Of a stretch of DNA of 64,000 nucleotides, positions 46,318 to 56,578 are shown one piece after another. The DNA comes from Pseudoalteromonas aliena SW19 (GTDB taxonomy: Bacteria; Pseudomonadota; Gammaproteobacteria; Enterobacterales; Alteromonadaceae): contig NZ_AQGU01000027.1 of NCBI RefSeq assembly GCF_014905615.1, positions 354,553 to 418,552 of the forward strand, in the 5' to 3' direction. The notes beneath the pieces were generated by a model, which worked only from the letters and a program-made list of their open reading frames with translations, had not been told where the DNA came from and made no database searches. The position numbers and the translations under genes are program-made. Each line of letters opens with the position of its first letter. Positions within the stretch are counted from its first letter, which is position 1.

Positions 46318-47430
46318 ATGAATTTACACAGCGCACAAGAAATCATCGACGACATTAAAATTGGTAAAATGGTTATTTTAATGGACGATGAAGACAGAGA
46401 GAATGAAGGCGATTTAATTATCGCAGCAGAACATATTAGCGCAGAAGCAATTAATTTTATGGCAACTCATGGCCGTGGTTTAATTTGTTTAACCATGACG
46501 CAAGAGCGTTGCGAGCAACTTGATTTACCGCTTATGGTTAAAAATAATGGCGCTGCATTTTCGACAAACTTTACAATGTCGATTGAAGCCGCAAAAGGTG
46601 TAACTACGGGTATTTCTGCCGCTGATAGAGCGCGTACAGTACAAGCTGCTATAGCAAAAGGCGCAGTACCAAGTGATATTGTTCAACCAGGTCATATTTT
46701 TCCTATCATGGCACAACCTGGTGGCGTACTCACTCGCGCAGGGCACACTGAAGCAGGCTGTGACTTAGCCCGTTTAGCTGGGCTTGAAGCATCATCTGTT
46801 ATTGTTGAAATTCTAAATGCTGATGGCACAATGGCGCGCCGCCCTGATTTAGAAGTTTTTGCAAAACAACATGATATTAAAATTGGCACCATTGCTGATT
46901 TAATCGAATATCGTAATTTAAACGAAACCACGATTGAACAAGTTGCAAAATGTAAGCTGCCTACAGAGCATGGTGACTTTGATTTAGTAACTTACAAAGA
47001 CACGATCGACGGCCAATTACATTACGTATTGCTCAAGGGCGAAATAAAAGAGCAAGAACCTACACTTGTCCGCGTACATTTGCAGAGTACTTTTAACGAT
47101 ATTTTACTTTCAGACAGAAGCGCAGACCGGAGTTGGGGGCTTTCTGATGCCATGGCATACATTACTAAAAACGACGGTGTATTAGTTATTTTAGGTAAAC
47201 AAGAAAGTACAGAAGAATTAGAGGCAACAGTAAAGGCATTTGCCGCAGCTGATGCAGGCGAGAATGTGACACCTCGTAAGTTCCAAGGAACATCTCGTAC
47301 TGTTGGTGTTGGCTCGCAAATACTTGCTGATCTGGGAATTAAGCAAATGCGATTAATGAGTCGCCCTAAAAAGTACCATGCACTTTCGGGCTTTCATTTA
47401 GAAGTTATTGACTATATTGAGCCACAATAA
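46318..47430 (+). CDS. ribB: 3,4-dihydroxy-2-butanone-4-phosphate synthase with degenerate GTP cyclohydrolase II-like domain (RibBX type)
   Basis: 370 residues. The N-terminal domain (1-200) is an intact butanone-phosphate synthase ([25 protein letters not shown]). The C-terminal part (about 205-370) aligns in order with GTP cyclohydrolase II but lacks the three zinc cysteines and the catalytic segment ([16 protein letters not shown] in place of the C-x-S-x-x-G-D/C-D-C-G region). So it should not act on GTP; a separate ribA is expected elsewhere. This variant is known in proteobacteria as RibBX. Confidence 0.92.
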   Translation: MNLHSAQEIIDDIKIGKMVILMDDEDRENEGDLIIAAEHISAEAINFMATHGRGLICLTMTQERCEQLDLPLMVKNNGAAFSTNFTMSIEAAKGVTTGISAADRARTVQAAIAKGAVPSDIVQPGHIFPIMAQPGGVLTRAGHTEAGCDLARLAGLEASSVIVEILNADGTMARRPDLEVFAKQHDIKIGTIADLIEYRNLNETTIEQVAKCKLPTEHGDFDLVTYKDTIDGQLHYVLLKGEIKEQEPTLVRVHLQSTFNDILLSDRSADRSWGLSDAMAYITKNDGVLVILGKQESTEELEATVKAFAAADAGENVTPRKFQGTSRTVGVGSQILADLGIKQMRLMSRPKKYHALSGFHLEVIDYIEPQ

Positions 47431-47468
47431 GCGCTCTGCTTTTAACTAGTCTATTATTTTATTTTTAT

Positions 47469-47476
47469 GGTATGAT
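47469..47476 (+). promoter_or_regulatory. Candidate extended -10 promoter before ribH
   Basis: TGG-TATGAT read as TG-N-TATGAT is a good extended -10; no clear -35. A small GCGCA/TGCGC hairpin follows at 47477-47495. It could give ribH-nusB-thiL-pgpA their own transcript. Confidence 0.4.
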
Positions 47477-47531
47477 GCGCAGCAATTTTTGCGCAATCGC
47501 AACCGCTTGAACTTATTTTTAGGGTTATCAA

Positions 47532-47996
47532 ATGAAAATTATTGAAGGTAGTAAGTACGCTCCGGGCAAGAAATTTGCCATTGTCATTTCTCGTTTTAAT
47601 GACTTTATTGGTAGCAGCCTCCTTGCCGGTGCTGTTGATGAGCTAAAACGCACTGGTGGCGTATCTGATGACGATATTACCGTTATTTATGTACCTGGTG
47701 CAGTAGAATTACCTTTAGCGGCTAAACGCGTTGCGGCAAAAAAAGAGTATGATGCAATCATCGCTTTAGGCGTAGTGATCAGAGGTGGTACACCACATTT
47801 TGACCTAGTTGCTGGCGAATCAAACAAAGGTCTTGCGCAAGTATCACTTGAGTATGATATCCCGGTTGCATTTGGCGTATTAACCACAGAAAGCATTGAA
47901 CAAGCAATTGAGCGTGCTGGCACCAAAATGGGCAATAAAGGCGGCGAAGCTGCTTTAGGCGCGCTCGAAATGGTTAATGTGTTAGATAAAATTTAA
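47532..47996 (+). CDS. ribH: 6,7-dimethyl-8-ribityllumazine synthase
   Basis: A 154-residue subunit of the lumazine synthase capsid. [32 protein letters not shown] and [15 protein letters not shown] contain the substrate-binding and catalytic His residues. It condenses the RibD and RibB products. Followed by nusB after 15 bases, the usual order. Confidence 0.97.
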   Translation: MKIIEGSKYAPGKKFAIVISRFNDFIGSSLLAGAVDELKRTGGVSDDDITVIYVPGAVELPLAAKRVAAKKEYDAIIALGVVIRGGTPHFDLVAGESNKGLAQVSLEYDIPVAFGVLTTESIEQAIERAGTKMGNKGGEAALGALEMVNVLDKI

Positions 47997-48011
47997 GTTT
48001 AAGGAATTTTT

Positions 48012-48422
48012 GTGAAACCAGCAGCAAGACGTAAAGCACGTATCTTAGCACTCCAAGCCGTTTATTCTTGGCAAATAAGTGGCAATTTAATTGCCGATAT
48101 CGAACAACAAATGTTGATCGAAACAGACGTTACTAAAATTGATGTTGAATACTTTAAAGATCTAGCGACGGGTGTTGCTGTAAATTATAAGCAACTAGAC
48201 GAAGCTGTATCACCACATTTAACACGTCCGTTTGATGACTTAGATATGGTTGAGCGCGCAATTTTACGTTTAAGCAGCTATGAACTTAAGTTCCGTGAAG
48301 ACGTACCTTATAAAGTGGCTATTAACGAAGGTATTGAGCTGGCTAAAATATTTGGCGCAGAAGACAGCCATAAATTTGTAAACGGTGTACTTGATAAAGC
48401 TGTTAAGCATTTACGCAAGTGA
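48012..48422 (+). CDS. nusB: Transcription antitermination factor NusB
   Basis: A 136-residue all-helical protein matching NusB from [16 protein letters not shown] to the C-terminal [13 protein letters not shown]. It binds boxA RNA with NusE to prevent early termination in rRNA operons. Confidence 0.97.
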   Translation: MKPAARRKARILALQAVYSWQISGNLIADIEQQMLIETDVTKIDVEYFKDLATGVAVNYKQLDEAVSPHLTRPFDDLDMVERAILRLSSYELKFREDVPYKVAINEGIELAKIFGAEDSHKFVNGVLDKAVKHLRK

Positions 48423-48477
48423 TAACAATTCACTCTGAATTTTAATGTTCAGATTAATTGTTTAAACAACCGTTAAA

Positions 48478-48506
48478 AAGGAGAGCCGGCATAGGTCGGC
48501 TTTTTT
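48478..48506 (+). terminator. Hairpin with T-tract between nusB and thiL, preceded by a Shine-Dalgarno sequence
   Basis: AGCCGGC (48484-48490) pairs with GGTCGGCT (48494-48501, one G-U) and is followed by T6. AAGGAG (48478-48483) lies just before the stem and the thiL ATG at 48511. It may be an internal terminator or attenuator, or a stem that brings the ribosome site close to the start. Confidence 0.65.
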
Positions 48507-48510
48507 GTGT

Positions 48511-49485
48511 ATGAAGGAATTTGAATTAATTAACCGCTACTTTAAAGGTCGCGGTATCACCCGTCGTGATGTAAACCTAGGAATAGGGGACGATTGCGCC
48601 TTAGTAACTGTTCCACCAAACTGCCAACTTGCAGTAACAACAGATACTTTAGTTGCTGGCGTGCACTTCTTTAATGATATTTCCCCTCGCGCACTCGGTC
48701 ACAGAGCACTCGCTGTAAATCTAAGTGATTTGGCGGCAATGGGCGCCGAGCCAACATGGGTTTCAGTTGCGCTAACCTTACCAAGTATAGACCGACAGTG
48801 GGTTGAAGAGTTTACTGAAGGCATGCACGAAATTGCAGAATACTTTAATGTACAAATTATTGGTGGCGATACCACTCAAGGTCCATTAACTATCACTATT
48901 TGTGCGAAAGGGACTGTGCCAGAAGGTAAAGCTCTGCGCAGAAGTGGTGCTAAAGTAGGTGATTGGATTTATGTTACGGGTCCTTTAGGGGATGCGGGGT
49001 TAGCTATTGAATCGCGTAAGCAAGGTTTAAAAGTCGAGCCTGAGCATTTAAAGTATGTTAATAAACGCTTTGATTATCCAACGCCTCGCGTAGCAGCAGG
49101 TCAGGTTTTACGTGGGCTTGCATCTTCAGCAATTGATGTGTCTGATGGATTATTGGCTGATTTAAGTCATATTCTTGATATGTCGCAAGTAAGTGCGATT
49201 GTAAATATAGACAATATTCCTACTTCGGATGCAATGAAATCGAGCCTTGATTTTGATCAACAGTTACCATTTATTCTTAGCTACGGCGATGACTACGAAC
49301 TATTATTTACCGTCCCAGATAGTAATAAAGGGATGTTAGATTTAAAACTGCGTCAATATGGTGTGAATGCAACATGTATTGGGCAGATTAAAAGTGGTGA
49401 TGGGCAAATTGAGCTTTTACACAAGGGTGAAAAGTTTGATTTTAAGCAGCATGGCTTTGAGCATTTCGCAAAGGAACAGACTTGA
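48511..49485 (+). CDS. thiL: Thiamine-monophosphate kinase
   Basis: About 324 residues, starting MKEFELINRYF as in other ThiL proteins. GIGDDCALV, TDTLVAGVHF and LAVNLSDLAAMGAEP form the ATP/Mg site, with VSDGLLADLSHIL later. It makes thiamine diphosphate. The only good ribosome site lies before a hairpin (48478-48506). Its TGA stop overlaps the TTG start of pgpA. Confidence 0.95.
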   Translation: MKEFELINRYFKGRGITRRDVNLGIGDDCALVTVPPNCQLAVTTDTLVAGVHFFNDISPRALGHRALAVNLSDLAAMGAEPTWVSVALTLPSIDRQWVEEFTEGMHEIAEYFNVQIIGGDTTQGPLTITICAKGTVPEGKALRRSGAKVGDWIYVTGPLGDAGLAIESRKQGLKVEPEHLKYVNKRFDYPTPRVAAGQVLRGLASSAIDVSDGLLADLSHILDMSQVSAIVNIDNIPTSDAMKSSLDFDQQLPFILSYGDDYELLFTVPDSNKGMLDLKLRQYGVNATCIGQIKSGDGQIELLHKGEKFDFKQHGFEHFAKEQT

Positions 49486-49967
49486 ATAAAAATCGATTAT
49501 TTAATTTAAAACGTCCGCATCAATTTTTTGGTTTAGGATTTGGTACCGGCCTTGCCCCTAAAGCGCCAGGTACATTTGGTACGTTTGCTGCACTGCCATT
49601 TATTTTTATGACGATGTATTATCCACTTTGGCTGCAAATTGTTTTTGCTGTCGTGATCAGTGTATTTGGCATATGGGCGTGTGGTAAAACGGCTGATGAT
49701 TTAGGTGTGCATGACCACCCCGCTATTGTGTGGGATGAAGTGGCTGGCTATTACATTACTATGATAGGTGCAGCACTAAGCTGGCAAAGTTTATTGGTTG
49801 GCTTTTTGTTATTTCGATTTTTTGACATAGTAAAACCAGGCCCAATTCGTATGCTTGATAAGCGTGTACATGGTGGTTTTGGAATTATGGCTGACGATGT
49901 ACTCGCGGGTATTTTTTCGCTTATTTGTTTGCAAGCATTAATAAAAGTGGGTTTACTACCCTTTTAA
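49482..49967 (+). CDS. pgpA: Phosphatidylglycerophosphatase A
   Basis: A 161-residue inner-membrane lipid phosphatase of the cardiolipin/phosphatidylglycerol pathway. LAPKAPGTFGT, VWDEVAGYYI and a final GIMADDVLAGI match PgpA. The start is TTG, overlapping the thiL stop (TTGA), with AAGGAA at good spacing inside thiL; no ATG is available. This is the standard thiL-pgpA pair. Confidence 0.95.
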   Translation: MNKNRLFNLKRPHQFFGLGFGTGLAPKAPGTFGTFAALPFIFMTMYYPLWLQIVFAVVISVFGIWACGKTADDLGVHDHPAIVWDEVAGYYITMIGAALSWQSLLVGFLLFRFFDIVKPGPIRMLDKRVHGGFGIMADDVLAGIFSLICLQALIKVGLLPF

Positions 49968-50004
49968 TGTTTATATTTGATTTGTTTAACTAGGTGGCAG
50001 CACT

Positions 50005-53000
50005 ATGATGCGATTTTTACTGGTTTGTGTACTGATGTTGTGCGCGACGCCAAGTTGGGCTTCAATTACTGATTATGTAGTTAAACAATGGAATATAAAA
50101 GATGGCTTGCCATCGCAATCACTTAAAAGCGTTGTACAAGATCAACAAGGATACATGTGGCTGGGCACTCAGTTTGGCTTAAGTCGTTTTGATGGTAATA
50201 CATTTACCAATTATAATACTCAAAATAGCTCTTTCTTACCCAATAACGGCATCAACAAGCTGCTAGTCGATTTAAATGGACTGTTGTGGATCGGTACTAA
50301 AAGTGGCTTGGTGGTGATTAACCCTGCTACTTTTGCCGCACAAGAGTTTAATATAAAAGGCCCTGTCAGAGATATATTGCAAGATGCTAAAGGCAGTATT
50401 TGGATTGCTGCAAATGGTTTGTATTATATTGATAGAAGCCAAATTGGTCTACAAACCAAAGCGAGTGGCTCTTTTCCTATTGTTAATGCGACCGCTATTA
50501 CGCAAATAGTAGGGTCTGTTAGTAAAATGGCGCTTTCTCCGGAGGGGATATGGCTGGTTAATGATCGCCACCTGCTGAGATTAACAAAAAATGCCTCCGA
50601 CTTTTCTAAACTGCGTTTAGAGCTTACTGCAAAAATTTCACTACCAGAGCGTTTAGCACAAACGATTGTCCACGATTTATCATTTTTAAACGGTAACTTG
50701 TATTTAGCATCTGAATTAGGTGCTTATTTTTTAGATTTAGATGATGAACTAAGATCCTTTCCTTTACCAAACACAAATAACTCAGCAGTTTATAAATTTA
50801 TGAGTGATACCGATGGTGGGTTATGGGTATCAACTTATGGGCGTTTATTATTTCGAGATAAATCCGGTGAATGGCAATGGGTAGAGCCAAGCCAGCTGGA
50901 TCAAAGTATTTGGTTTGCGGATATTTTTCGAGATAATAAAAATAACGTGTGGCTTGCCAGTTTTAGTGAAGGTTTGTGGCTTGCTCATGAAGGGCGTGTT
51001 CAAAGGCACTCAGCCCTATCTGAAATGACTGAAGCGGTTATGGCTATTAGCCAAGCACCGGATGGTAAACTATGGGTCGCAAATAAAAGTGGTATTGGCT
51101 ATTTTGATCTAAATAAAAGTTTTATAAATTTAATCCCTAGCGATAAATACGGCCGTGCATCAGTGCATGACTTACAGTTTGATGGTAAGAGATTATATAT
51201 TGCGACAGGCAGAGGGTTGTTTGTTTTTGAAAATAACACTCTTTACATGGTACCTGGGCGAGCTCTTCAGGATAACCCTGTATTTGCTATTAGTCGTTCG
51301 AGCAAGGGCGGGTTTTGGATTGGTACTGGGCGTGGATTATATAGGCTAAACTTTGCTGGGCTAACGCCTTTTGCATACAATGCTTTTTTAGGAAGCAAGT
51401 TTATTACCTATGTACTCGATAAAGCAAACTTTGGGGTTATTGGTACAAGCAAAGGCGCCTATTATTTTACTGATCGCGGAATAGAAAAAATTGGCGACCA
51501 AACAACACTTGAAAGTGCTTATGTAACGAGTGTGTTGCATATTGATGGCGTTGGAATCTTAATTGGTTCATTAAACGATGGGCTGTTTTATAGAAGTATG
51601 CAAGGGCAGTGGCGTCAGCTTGATGCCGCAAATGGCTTACCATACGGCTCTATTTTCAGCCTAGAATACGATGAAAGGTTAAAGCATGTTTGGGTAAGCA
51701 CTATGAAAGGTGTTTACAGAATGCCTATTGATCAGTTCAAAGCAGAGATTCAAAGTTTAAAAGTGGAGGAGGTTATTTCCTCATTTGATCGTCAGCTCGA
51801 TGGTAAAGCCAATCAATGTTGTAGTGGGCTGGGTCATGATGCAGTTGCCAATACTGCTAATTCAATTTGGTATCCAAGCTTACAAGGTGTTGTTGAAATA
51901 CCTAAAAATGTAGAGTTGTTTGGTGTACTGGCATTAAAACCAAAAGTAGAAACCATTACAACACCGCAGCGTAATATAGCAACGTCAGCATTAGGTAAAA
52001 AACCGTCATTAAAAACCAATGAGCGTGATATTACTTTAACCTATACCGCAATCGATTATTACGCGCCAAGCAGCATTGAGTTTAGATATAAATTAAGTGG
52101 TTTAGATAATGATTGGCGCTATGCAAATACACGCAGAGAAGCTATCTATACTAATTTGCCAGCGGGAACATTTTTATTTCAGCTAGAAGCAAAACGCCAA
52201 GGTGAAGACTGGAGTAAAGCGCAAGAAGCTGAATATGGATTTACAGTGCCAGAGCGTTTTGATGAAACAATTTACTTTAGACTACTTATCACCAGTGGCT
52301 TTGTTTTACTATTTTATTTGGTTTTTTGGGTATTTAGAGCGCAAGAGCGAAAAAAACAAGAAGCACTTGAGGGGCTTATCACAGAGCGTACGCTAGAGCT
52401 GCGCCAAGCAAACGATAAATTAAATCAAGTAAACTCACAACTTAAGCTGGTAAGCCACTCTGATGAACTCACAGGGCTACGTAGCCGTCGCTTTTTGTTT
52501 GATCAACTACCAAAAGATATTGAGCATTTTCAACGTAACTCGCAATCATTACAAGCGCAGGGGAAATCGCTTGTTTTACTGATAATCAACTTTGATAACT
52601 TTAGCCGCATCAATGATGCACACGGACCAATAGCAGGAGACAGCTGTTTGCAGCAAATGGCTGCATTGTTGAATTCTCGCACGCAGGGTTCTGATTATGT
52701 TGCCCGTTGGAGTGGGGATGAATTTTTATTATTATTACGCGATTTTAAGTGCAATAAAATAGACAGTTACGCTTCAGATTTATGCAAAGCAGTTGCGGAA
52801 TATGCATTTCAATTACCAAATGGCAAAGGTACCAATTTAACCACCTCTATCGGCTGGTCTTTTTACCCGCTACCACTTTTAGGCGGACAAGTGATAAGTT
52901 GGGAAACATCCATTAATTTAGCCGATATTGCACTACATCAAGTGAAAAAACGTGGCGGTGATGGTGTTGCAAATATTACGTTTGACGAGCAGTTAGACGC

Positions 53001-53091
53001 ATTCGAGTTTGAGCAAAATTCAAATGTTGATCAACAGTTAAGCCTTTTACAAAGTAATGGGCTTGCCGATATTAAAGTGTGGATGCGCTAA
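50005..53091 (+). CDS. Periplasmic two-component-propeller diguanylate cyclase (GGDEF)
   Basis: 1028 residues. Signal peptide (1-19), then two seven-bladed propellers made of repeated D-x-x-G-x-L-W-I/V-G-T units (about 40-640), a Y_Y_Y domain (about 680-755), one transmembrane helix (about 763-785), a short coiled coil and a GGDEF domain (about 830-990). The signature is SGDEF at 903-907, with Asp and Glu intact, so c-di-GMP synthesis is plausible. The RxxD inhibitory site is not evident. Such proteins usually sense polysaccharide breakdown products outside the inner membrane. No sugar genes lie beside it. Confidence 0.93.
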   Translation: MMRFLLVCVLMLCATPSWASITDYVVKQWNIKDGLPSQSLKSVVQDQQGYMWLGTQFGLSRFDGNTFTNYNTQNSSFLPNNGINKLLVDLNGLLWIGTKSGLVVINPATFAAQEFNIKGPVRDILQDAKGSIWIAANGLYYIDRSQIGLQTKASGSFPIVNATAITQIVGSVSKMALSPEGIWLVNDRHLLRLTKNASDFSKLRLELTAKISLPERLAQTIVHDLSFLNGNLYLASELGAYFLDLDDELRSFPLPNTNNSAVYKFMSDTDGGLWVSTYGRLLFRDKSGEWQWVEPSQLDQSIWFADIFRDNKNNVWLASFSEGLWLAHEGRVQRHSALSEMTEAVMAISQAPDGKLWVANKSGIGYFDLNKSFINLIPSDKYGRASVHDLQFDGKRLYIATGRGLFVFENNTLYMVPGRALQDNPVFAISRSSKGGFWIGTGRGLYRLNFAGLTPFAYNAFLGSKFITYVLDKANFGVIGTSKGAYYFTDRGIEKIGDQTTLESAYVTSVLHIDGVGILIGSLNDGLFYRSMQGQWRQLDAANGLPYGSIFSLEYDERLKHVWVSTMKGVYRMPIDQFKAEIQSLKVEEVISSFDRQLDGKANQCCSGLGHDAVANTANSIWYPSLQGVVEIPKNVELFGVLALKPKVETITTPQRNIATSALGKKPSLKTNERDITLTYTAIDYYAPSSIEFRYKLSGLDNDWRYANTRREAIYTNLPAGTFLFQLEAKRQGEDWSKAQEAEYGFTVPERFDETIYFRLLITSGFVLLFYLVFWVFRAQERKKQEALEGLITERTLELRQANDKLNQVNSQLKLVSHSDELTGLRSRRFLFDQLPKDIEHFQRNSQSLQAQGKSLVLLIINFDNFSRINDAHGPIAGDSCLQQMAALLNSRTQGSDYVARWSGDEFLLLLRDFKCNKIDSYASDLCKAVAEYAFQLPNGKGTNLTTSIGWSFYPLPLLGGQVISWETSINLADIALHQVKKRGGDGVANITFDEQLDAFEFEQNSNVDQQLSLLQSNGLADIKVWMR

Positions 53092-53113
53092 GTTAGTTGG
53101 TAAAGCCAATATT

Positions 53114-53155
53114 AAAATACTAAAAAAGAAGCCAAAGCTCCTTTTTTAGTATTTT
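53114..53155. terminator. Bidirectional terminator between the GGDEF gene and dxs
   Basis: AAAATACTAAAAAAG and CTTTTTTAGTATTTT pair around an imperfect centre (AAGCCAAAGCTC), with T-runs on both strands. Confidence 0.8.
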
Positions 53156-53161
53156 TAAATG

Positions 53162-55024
53162 TTAATCAATAAACGCTTTGATGGCGGTTAATATACCTTG
53201 TTCGCCCAATCCCATTTCATCGTGCATTTGATCTTGCGTGCCGTGTTTAATAAATTCATCTGGAATACCTAAGTTAAGTATTTTTATAGCGGATTTTTGG
53301 CTGGCTAAATATTCAGTGACGGCAGAGCCTGCACCACCGGCTATCGCATTATCTTCAAGTGTGACAATAAAGTCATAGTTAGTAGCAATTTCATTTAAAA
53401 GTGCAGTATCAAGTGGCTTAATAAAACGCATATTAACAAGTGTGGCATCTAAATCATTGGCTGCAAGTTGGGCGTTCTCTAGCAGTGTACCGAATGATAA
53501 AATTGCAATTTTATTGCCTTTTTTAACCGTATTTGCTTTACCTATTTCAAGCAGTTGCATATCACTTTGAATTTCAGCAGTGCCCGCACTGCCACGAGGA
53601 TAACGCACGGCTACTGGGCAATTTGCTTGATAGCCAGTATAGAGCATTTGACGACATTCATTGGTATCGCTTGGTGCCATAATGACCATATTTGGAATAC
53701 AGCGCATAAAGCTTAAATCGTATGCGCCTTGATGAGTTTCACCGTCTGCTCCCACAATACCGGCACGGTCAATGGCAAATAAAACGGGTAAATTTTGCAA
53801 TGCAACATCGTGAATTAGCTGATCGTACGCGCGCTGTAAAAAGCTTGAGTAAATAGCTACAACGGGTTTTAAGCCTTCACAAGCAAAACCTGCGGCTAGC
53901 GTAACAGCATGCTGCTCTGCAATAGCGACGTCAAAGTATTGATCTGGAAACTCTTTAGAAAAACGCACCATACCTGAGCCTTCGCGCATAGCGGGTGTGA
54001 TCGCCATTAATTTATCGTCTTGCTGGGCCATATCACATAGCCAGTCGCCAAATACTTTTGAAAAAGTAGCTGCGCTGGGCTTTGATTTAGGGAGGCTTGA
54101 TGTCATTGGGTCAAACTTTGGCACGCCATGATAGCCAATAGGATCCGCTTCAGCCGGTTTATAACCTTTACCTTTTTGCGTTTTTATATGTAATAACTGC
54201 GGGCCTTTTAAGTTACGCATATTACGTAATGTATCTACAAGCATGTTTACATCATGCCCATCAATCGGACCAATATAGTTCAGACCAAGTTCTTCAAAAA
54301 AAGTACCCGGGATCATCATACCTTTAATGTGCTCTTCCATTTTACTGGCAAGTTGCTTAACCGGAGGCACACCAGAGAGTAACTTTTTACTCCCTTCGCG
54401 AATGTTAGTATAAAAGCTACCTGATAAAATTCGAGCAAAGTGATTTGTCAATGCGCCAACATTTTCAGAAATCGACATTTCATTATCATTTAAAATAATA
54501 AGCATGTCTGATTTTACATCACCTAAATGATTCATTGCTTCAAATGCCATACCCGCAGTAATTGCGCCATCACCAATAATGGCAACTGTTTTGCGCCCTT
54601 TACCTTCTTTTTGTGCGGCAATCGACATGCCTAAAGCGGCAGAGATAGAGGTACTTGAATGCCCTACACTAAACGTATCGTATTTACTTTCATCACGAAA
54701 TGGAAAAGGGTGTAGTCCGTCTTTTTGGCGAATCGTATGCATTAAATCACGTCGACCGGTAAGTATTTTATGCGGATAAGCTTGGTGACCCACATCCCAC
54801 ACTAAACGATCTTCAGGTGTGTTATAAACATAATGCAGTGCAACAGTTAGCTCCACAGTACCTAAACCAGATGCTAAATGACCGCTACTTTGCGATACTG
54901 AGTTGAGTAAATAGTCGCGCAACTCATTGCTAAACTCTGGGAGTTTATCTTGCGCTAAATCGCGCAACTGGGTCGGTTCGTCAACCAAATTAAGTAATGG
55001 ATACTTGCTGCTATCACGTGTCAT
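53162..55024 (-). CDS. dxs: 1-deoxy-D-xylulose-5-phosphate synthase
   Basis: About 620 residues, the same length as Escherichia coli Dxs, when the start is [11 protein letters not shown] (55024). A longer frame starts at 55051 without a ribosome site; the nearest, AAGGAT, is 12 bases before 55024. The thiamine-diphosphate motif is [19 protein letters not shown]; the His/Glu active-site segments ([21 protein letters not shown]) are intact. It joins pyruvate and glyceraldehyde-3-phosphate, the first step of the MEP isoprenoid pathway. Last gene of xseB-ispA-dxs. Confidence 0.96.
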   Translation of the reverse strand: MTRDSSKYPLLNLVDEPTQLRDLAQDKLPEFSNELRDYLLNSVSQSSGHLASGLGTVELTVALHYVYNTPEDRLVWDVGHQAYPHKILTGRRDLMHTIRQKDGLHPFPFRDESKYDTFSVGHSSTSISAALGMSIAAQKEGKGRKTVAIIGDGAITAGMAFEAMNHLGDVKSDMLIILNDNEMSISENVGALTNHFARILSGSFYTNIREGSKKLLSGVPPVKQLASKMEEHIKGMMIPGTFFEELGLNYIGPIDGHDVNMLVDTLRNMRNLKGPQLLHIKTQKGKGYKPAEADPIGYHGVPKFDPMTSSLPKSKPSAATFSKVFGDWLCDMAQQDDKLMAITPAMREGSGMVRFSKEFPDQYFDVAIAEQHAVTLAAGFACEGLKPVVAIYSSFLQRAYDQLIHDVALQNLPVLFAIDRAGIVGADGETHQGAYDLSFMRCIPNMVIMAPSDTNECRQMLYTGYQANCPVAVRYPRGSAGTAEIQSDMQLLEIGKANTVKKGNKIAILSFGTLLENAQLAANDLDATLVNMRFIKPLDTALLNEIATNYDFIVTLEDNAIAGGAGSAVTEYLASQKSAIKILNLGIPDEFIKHGTQDQMHDEMGLGEQGILTAIKAFID

Positions 55025-55135
55025 GGTTTTATTTATATCCTTCGCTAACATTAATTAATACAAAATACGATGTAGAATTAACTAATGTTTAGTAATAATG
55101 TGTCTGTACTCAGTGCAATACTTTTAAGCGGTGTC

Positions 55136-56023
55136 TTAATGATCACGCTCAATAAGGTAATTTGCCAGTGACGCCAGAAGTGTTGTGTCAGCATCTATAT
55201 TTGCTAACGCCTCGTGGGCTTGTTGTATTAAATTCTGCGCCTTCTCTTTAGCGCCTAGCATACCTAATAAAGCAGGGTATGTCGCTTTATTGGCTGCAAT
55301 ATCTGACCCTTGTGGCTTACCTAAAATAAGCGTATCACCCTCAACATCTAAAATATCGTCTTGTACTTGGAAGGCCAGCCCTATCGCATAACCAAAAGTA
55401 GATAAGCTTTCTAAAGTGTGTTTATCTGCTTTTTCACTGCACAATGCACCTAACATAATAGCGCAGTTAATCAGCGCACCCGTTTTTAGTTTATGGATCC
55501 GCTCCAGCTCTTGTGCAGTAATGACTTTGTCAGTTGCGGCAATGTCTAAACCTTGCCCGCCAACCATGCCTTTAAGGCCTGATGCATGTGCTAATTGTGC
55601 GATCATCTTTACTTGTGTTTGTGCTGAGCATTTGAATTGATGATTTGCAATTAACTCAAAAGCGATAGTTTGTAGAGCATCGCCAGCTAAAATAGCATGG
55701 GCTTCACCAAACTCTATGTGACAAGTTGGGCGGCCACGGCGTAAGTCATCATCGTCCATCGCCGGTAAGTCATCATGCACTAACGAATAGCTATGAATGC
55801 ATTCAATAGCTGCTGAAAGTACATTCAGATCGTGTTTATTTGCGCCAAACATCTCGCCCGTTGCATAAACTAAAAATGGGCGTAATCTTTTACCGCCATT
55901 AAATAACCCGTATTGTGTGGCATTTTTTACCGTTTCGTCTGTATCTAACGACTGTTTGAAATACGCTTTCAAGGTAGCTATTACATCTATTTGCGCACGT
56001 TCAATCTGTTCTTTAATACTCAC
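55136..56023 (-). CDS. ispA: Farnesyl diphosphate synthase
   Basis: A 295-residue prenyltransferase with the first Asp-rich motif HDDLPAMDDDDLRRGRP and the second QVQDDILDVEGD. It condenses isopentenyl diphosphate with dimethylallyl and geranyl diphosphate. It starts two bases after xseB and precedes dxs, the conserved gammaproteobacterial order. Confidence 0.96.
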   Translation of the reverse strand: MSIKEQIERAQIDVIATLKAYFKQSLDTDETVKNATQYGLFNGGKRLRPFLVYATGEMFGANKHDLNVLSAAIECIHSYSLVHDDLPAMDDDDLRRGRPTCHIEFGEAHAILAGDALQTIAFELIANHQFKCSAQTQVKMIAQLAHASGLKGMVGGQGLDIAATDKVITAQELERIHKLKTGALINCAIMLGALCSEKADKHTLESLSTFGYAIGLAFQVQDDILDVEGDTLILGKPQGSDIAANKATYPALLGMLGAKEKAQNLIQQAHEALANIDADTTLLASLANYLIERDH

Positions 56024-56025
56024 AG

Positions 56026-56268
56026 TTATTCCGTATCGTTATCAAAGTTAGTAAGTACTGATTTTTCGCCATTGCCCATTAAAATTGATACTTTTTGCTC
56101 CGCTTGTTGTAATTTACCAGATGAAGCATTGGCTAAAGCAATTCCGCGTTCAAATTGTTTTAATGATTGCTCAAGCGATAAATCACCTTGTTCCATATCA
56201 CTAACAATTGTCGATAATTCTTCTAGTGCTTGTTCGAAACTTAAGTTTTCAGGTTTTTTAGTCGCCAT
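56026..56268 (-). CDS. xseB: Exodeoxyribonuclease VII small subunit
   Basis: An 80-residue helical protein: LSFEQALEELSTIVSDMEQGDLSLEQSLKQFERGI is the family core. It coats the XseA catalytic subunit. First gene of the minus-strand operon with ispA and dxs. Confidence 0.95.
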   Translation of the reverse strand: MATKKPENLSFEQALEELSTIVSDMEQGDLSLEQSLKQFERGIALANASSGKLQQAEQKVSILMGNGEKSVLTNFDNDTE

Positions 56269-56492
56269 CTTATTTCAGCTTACGTGGTAAATTTAGGAGC
56301 CAATTTTAGGGGGAATGCTAAACTAGGTCAAAGGATGATACGTTTTTTTCGTCTATTAATATCAAATGCTATTCTTGTATGCATTAATAAGGGCTTAATC
56401 ACGGTCAATTCTTTTAATAAAAGTAATTATTAATGCAGCTTGAATATAAATTACACTAATAAGACTTTTTTATCTTTATTTAGATAAACCGC

Positions 56493-56519
56493 TTAAGCAA
56501 TTCAATATGTTGCCGATAA
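56493..56519 (+). promoter_or_regulatory. Sigma-28 (FliA) type promoter of pomAB
   Basis: GCCGATAA is a perfect sigma-28 -10 element; TTAAGCAA lies exactly 11 bases upstream and matches TAAAGTTT at four positions. It is 59 bases before the pomA start. The rest of the 310-base gap 56269-56578 shows no other clear site. Confidence 0.6.
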
Positions 56520-56578
56520 GCAGTTAATGATAAAAAGTTTATAATAAGGCCTTAGTGCATGAAACCTTTGGAGGAAAT

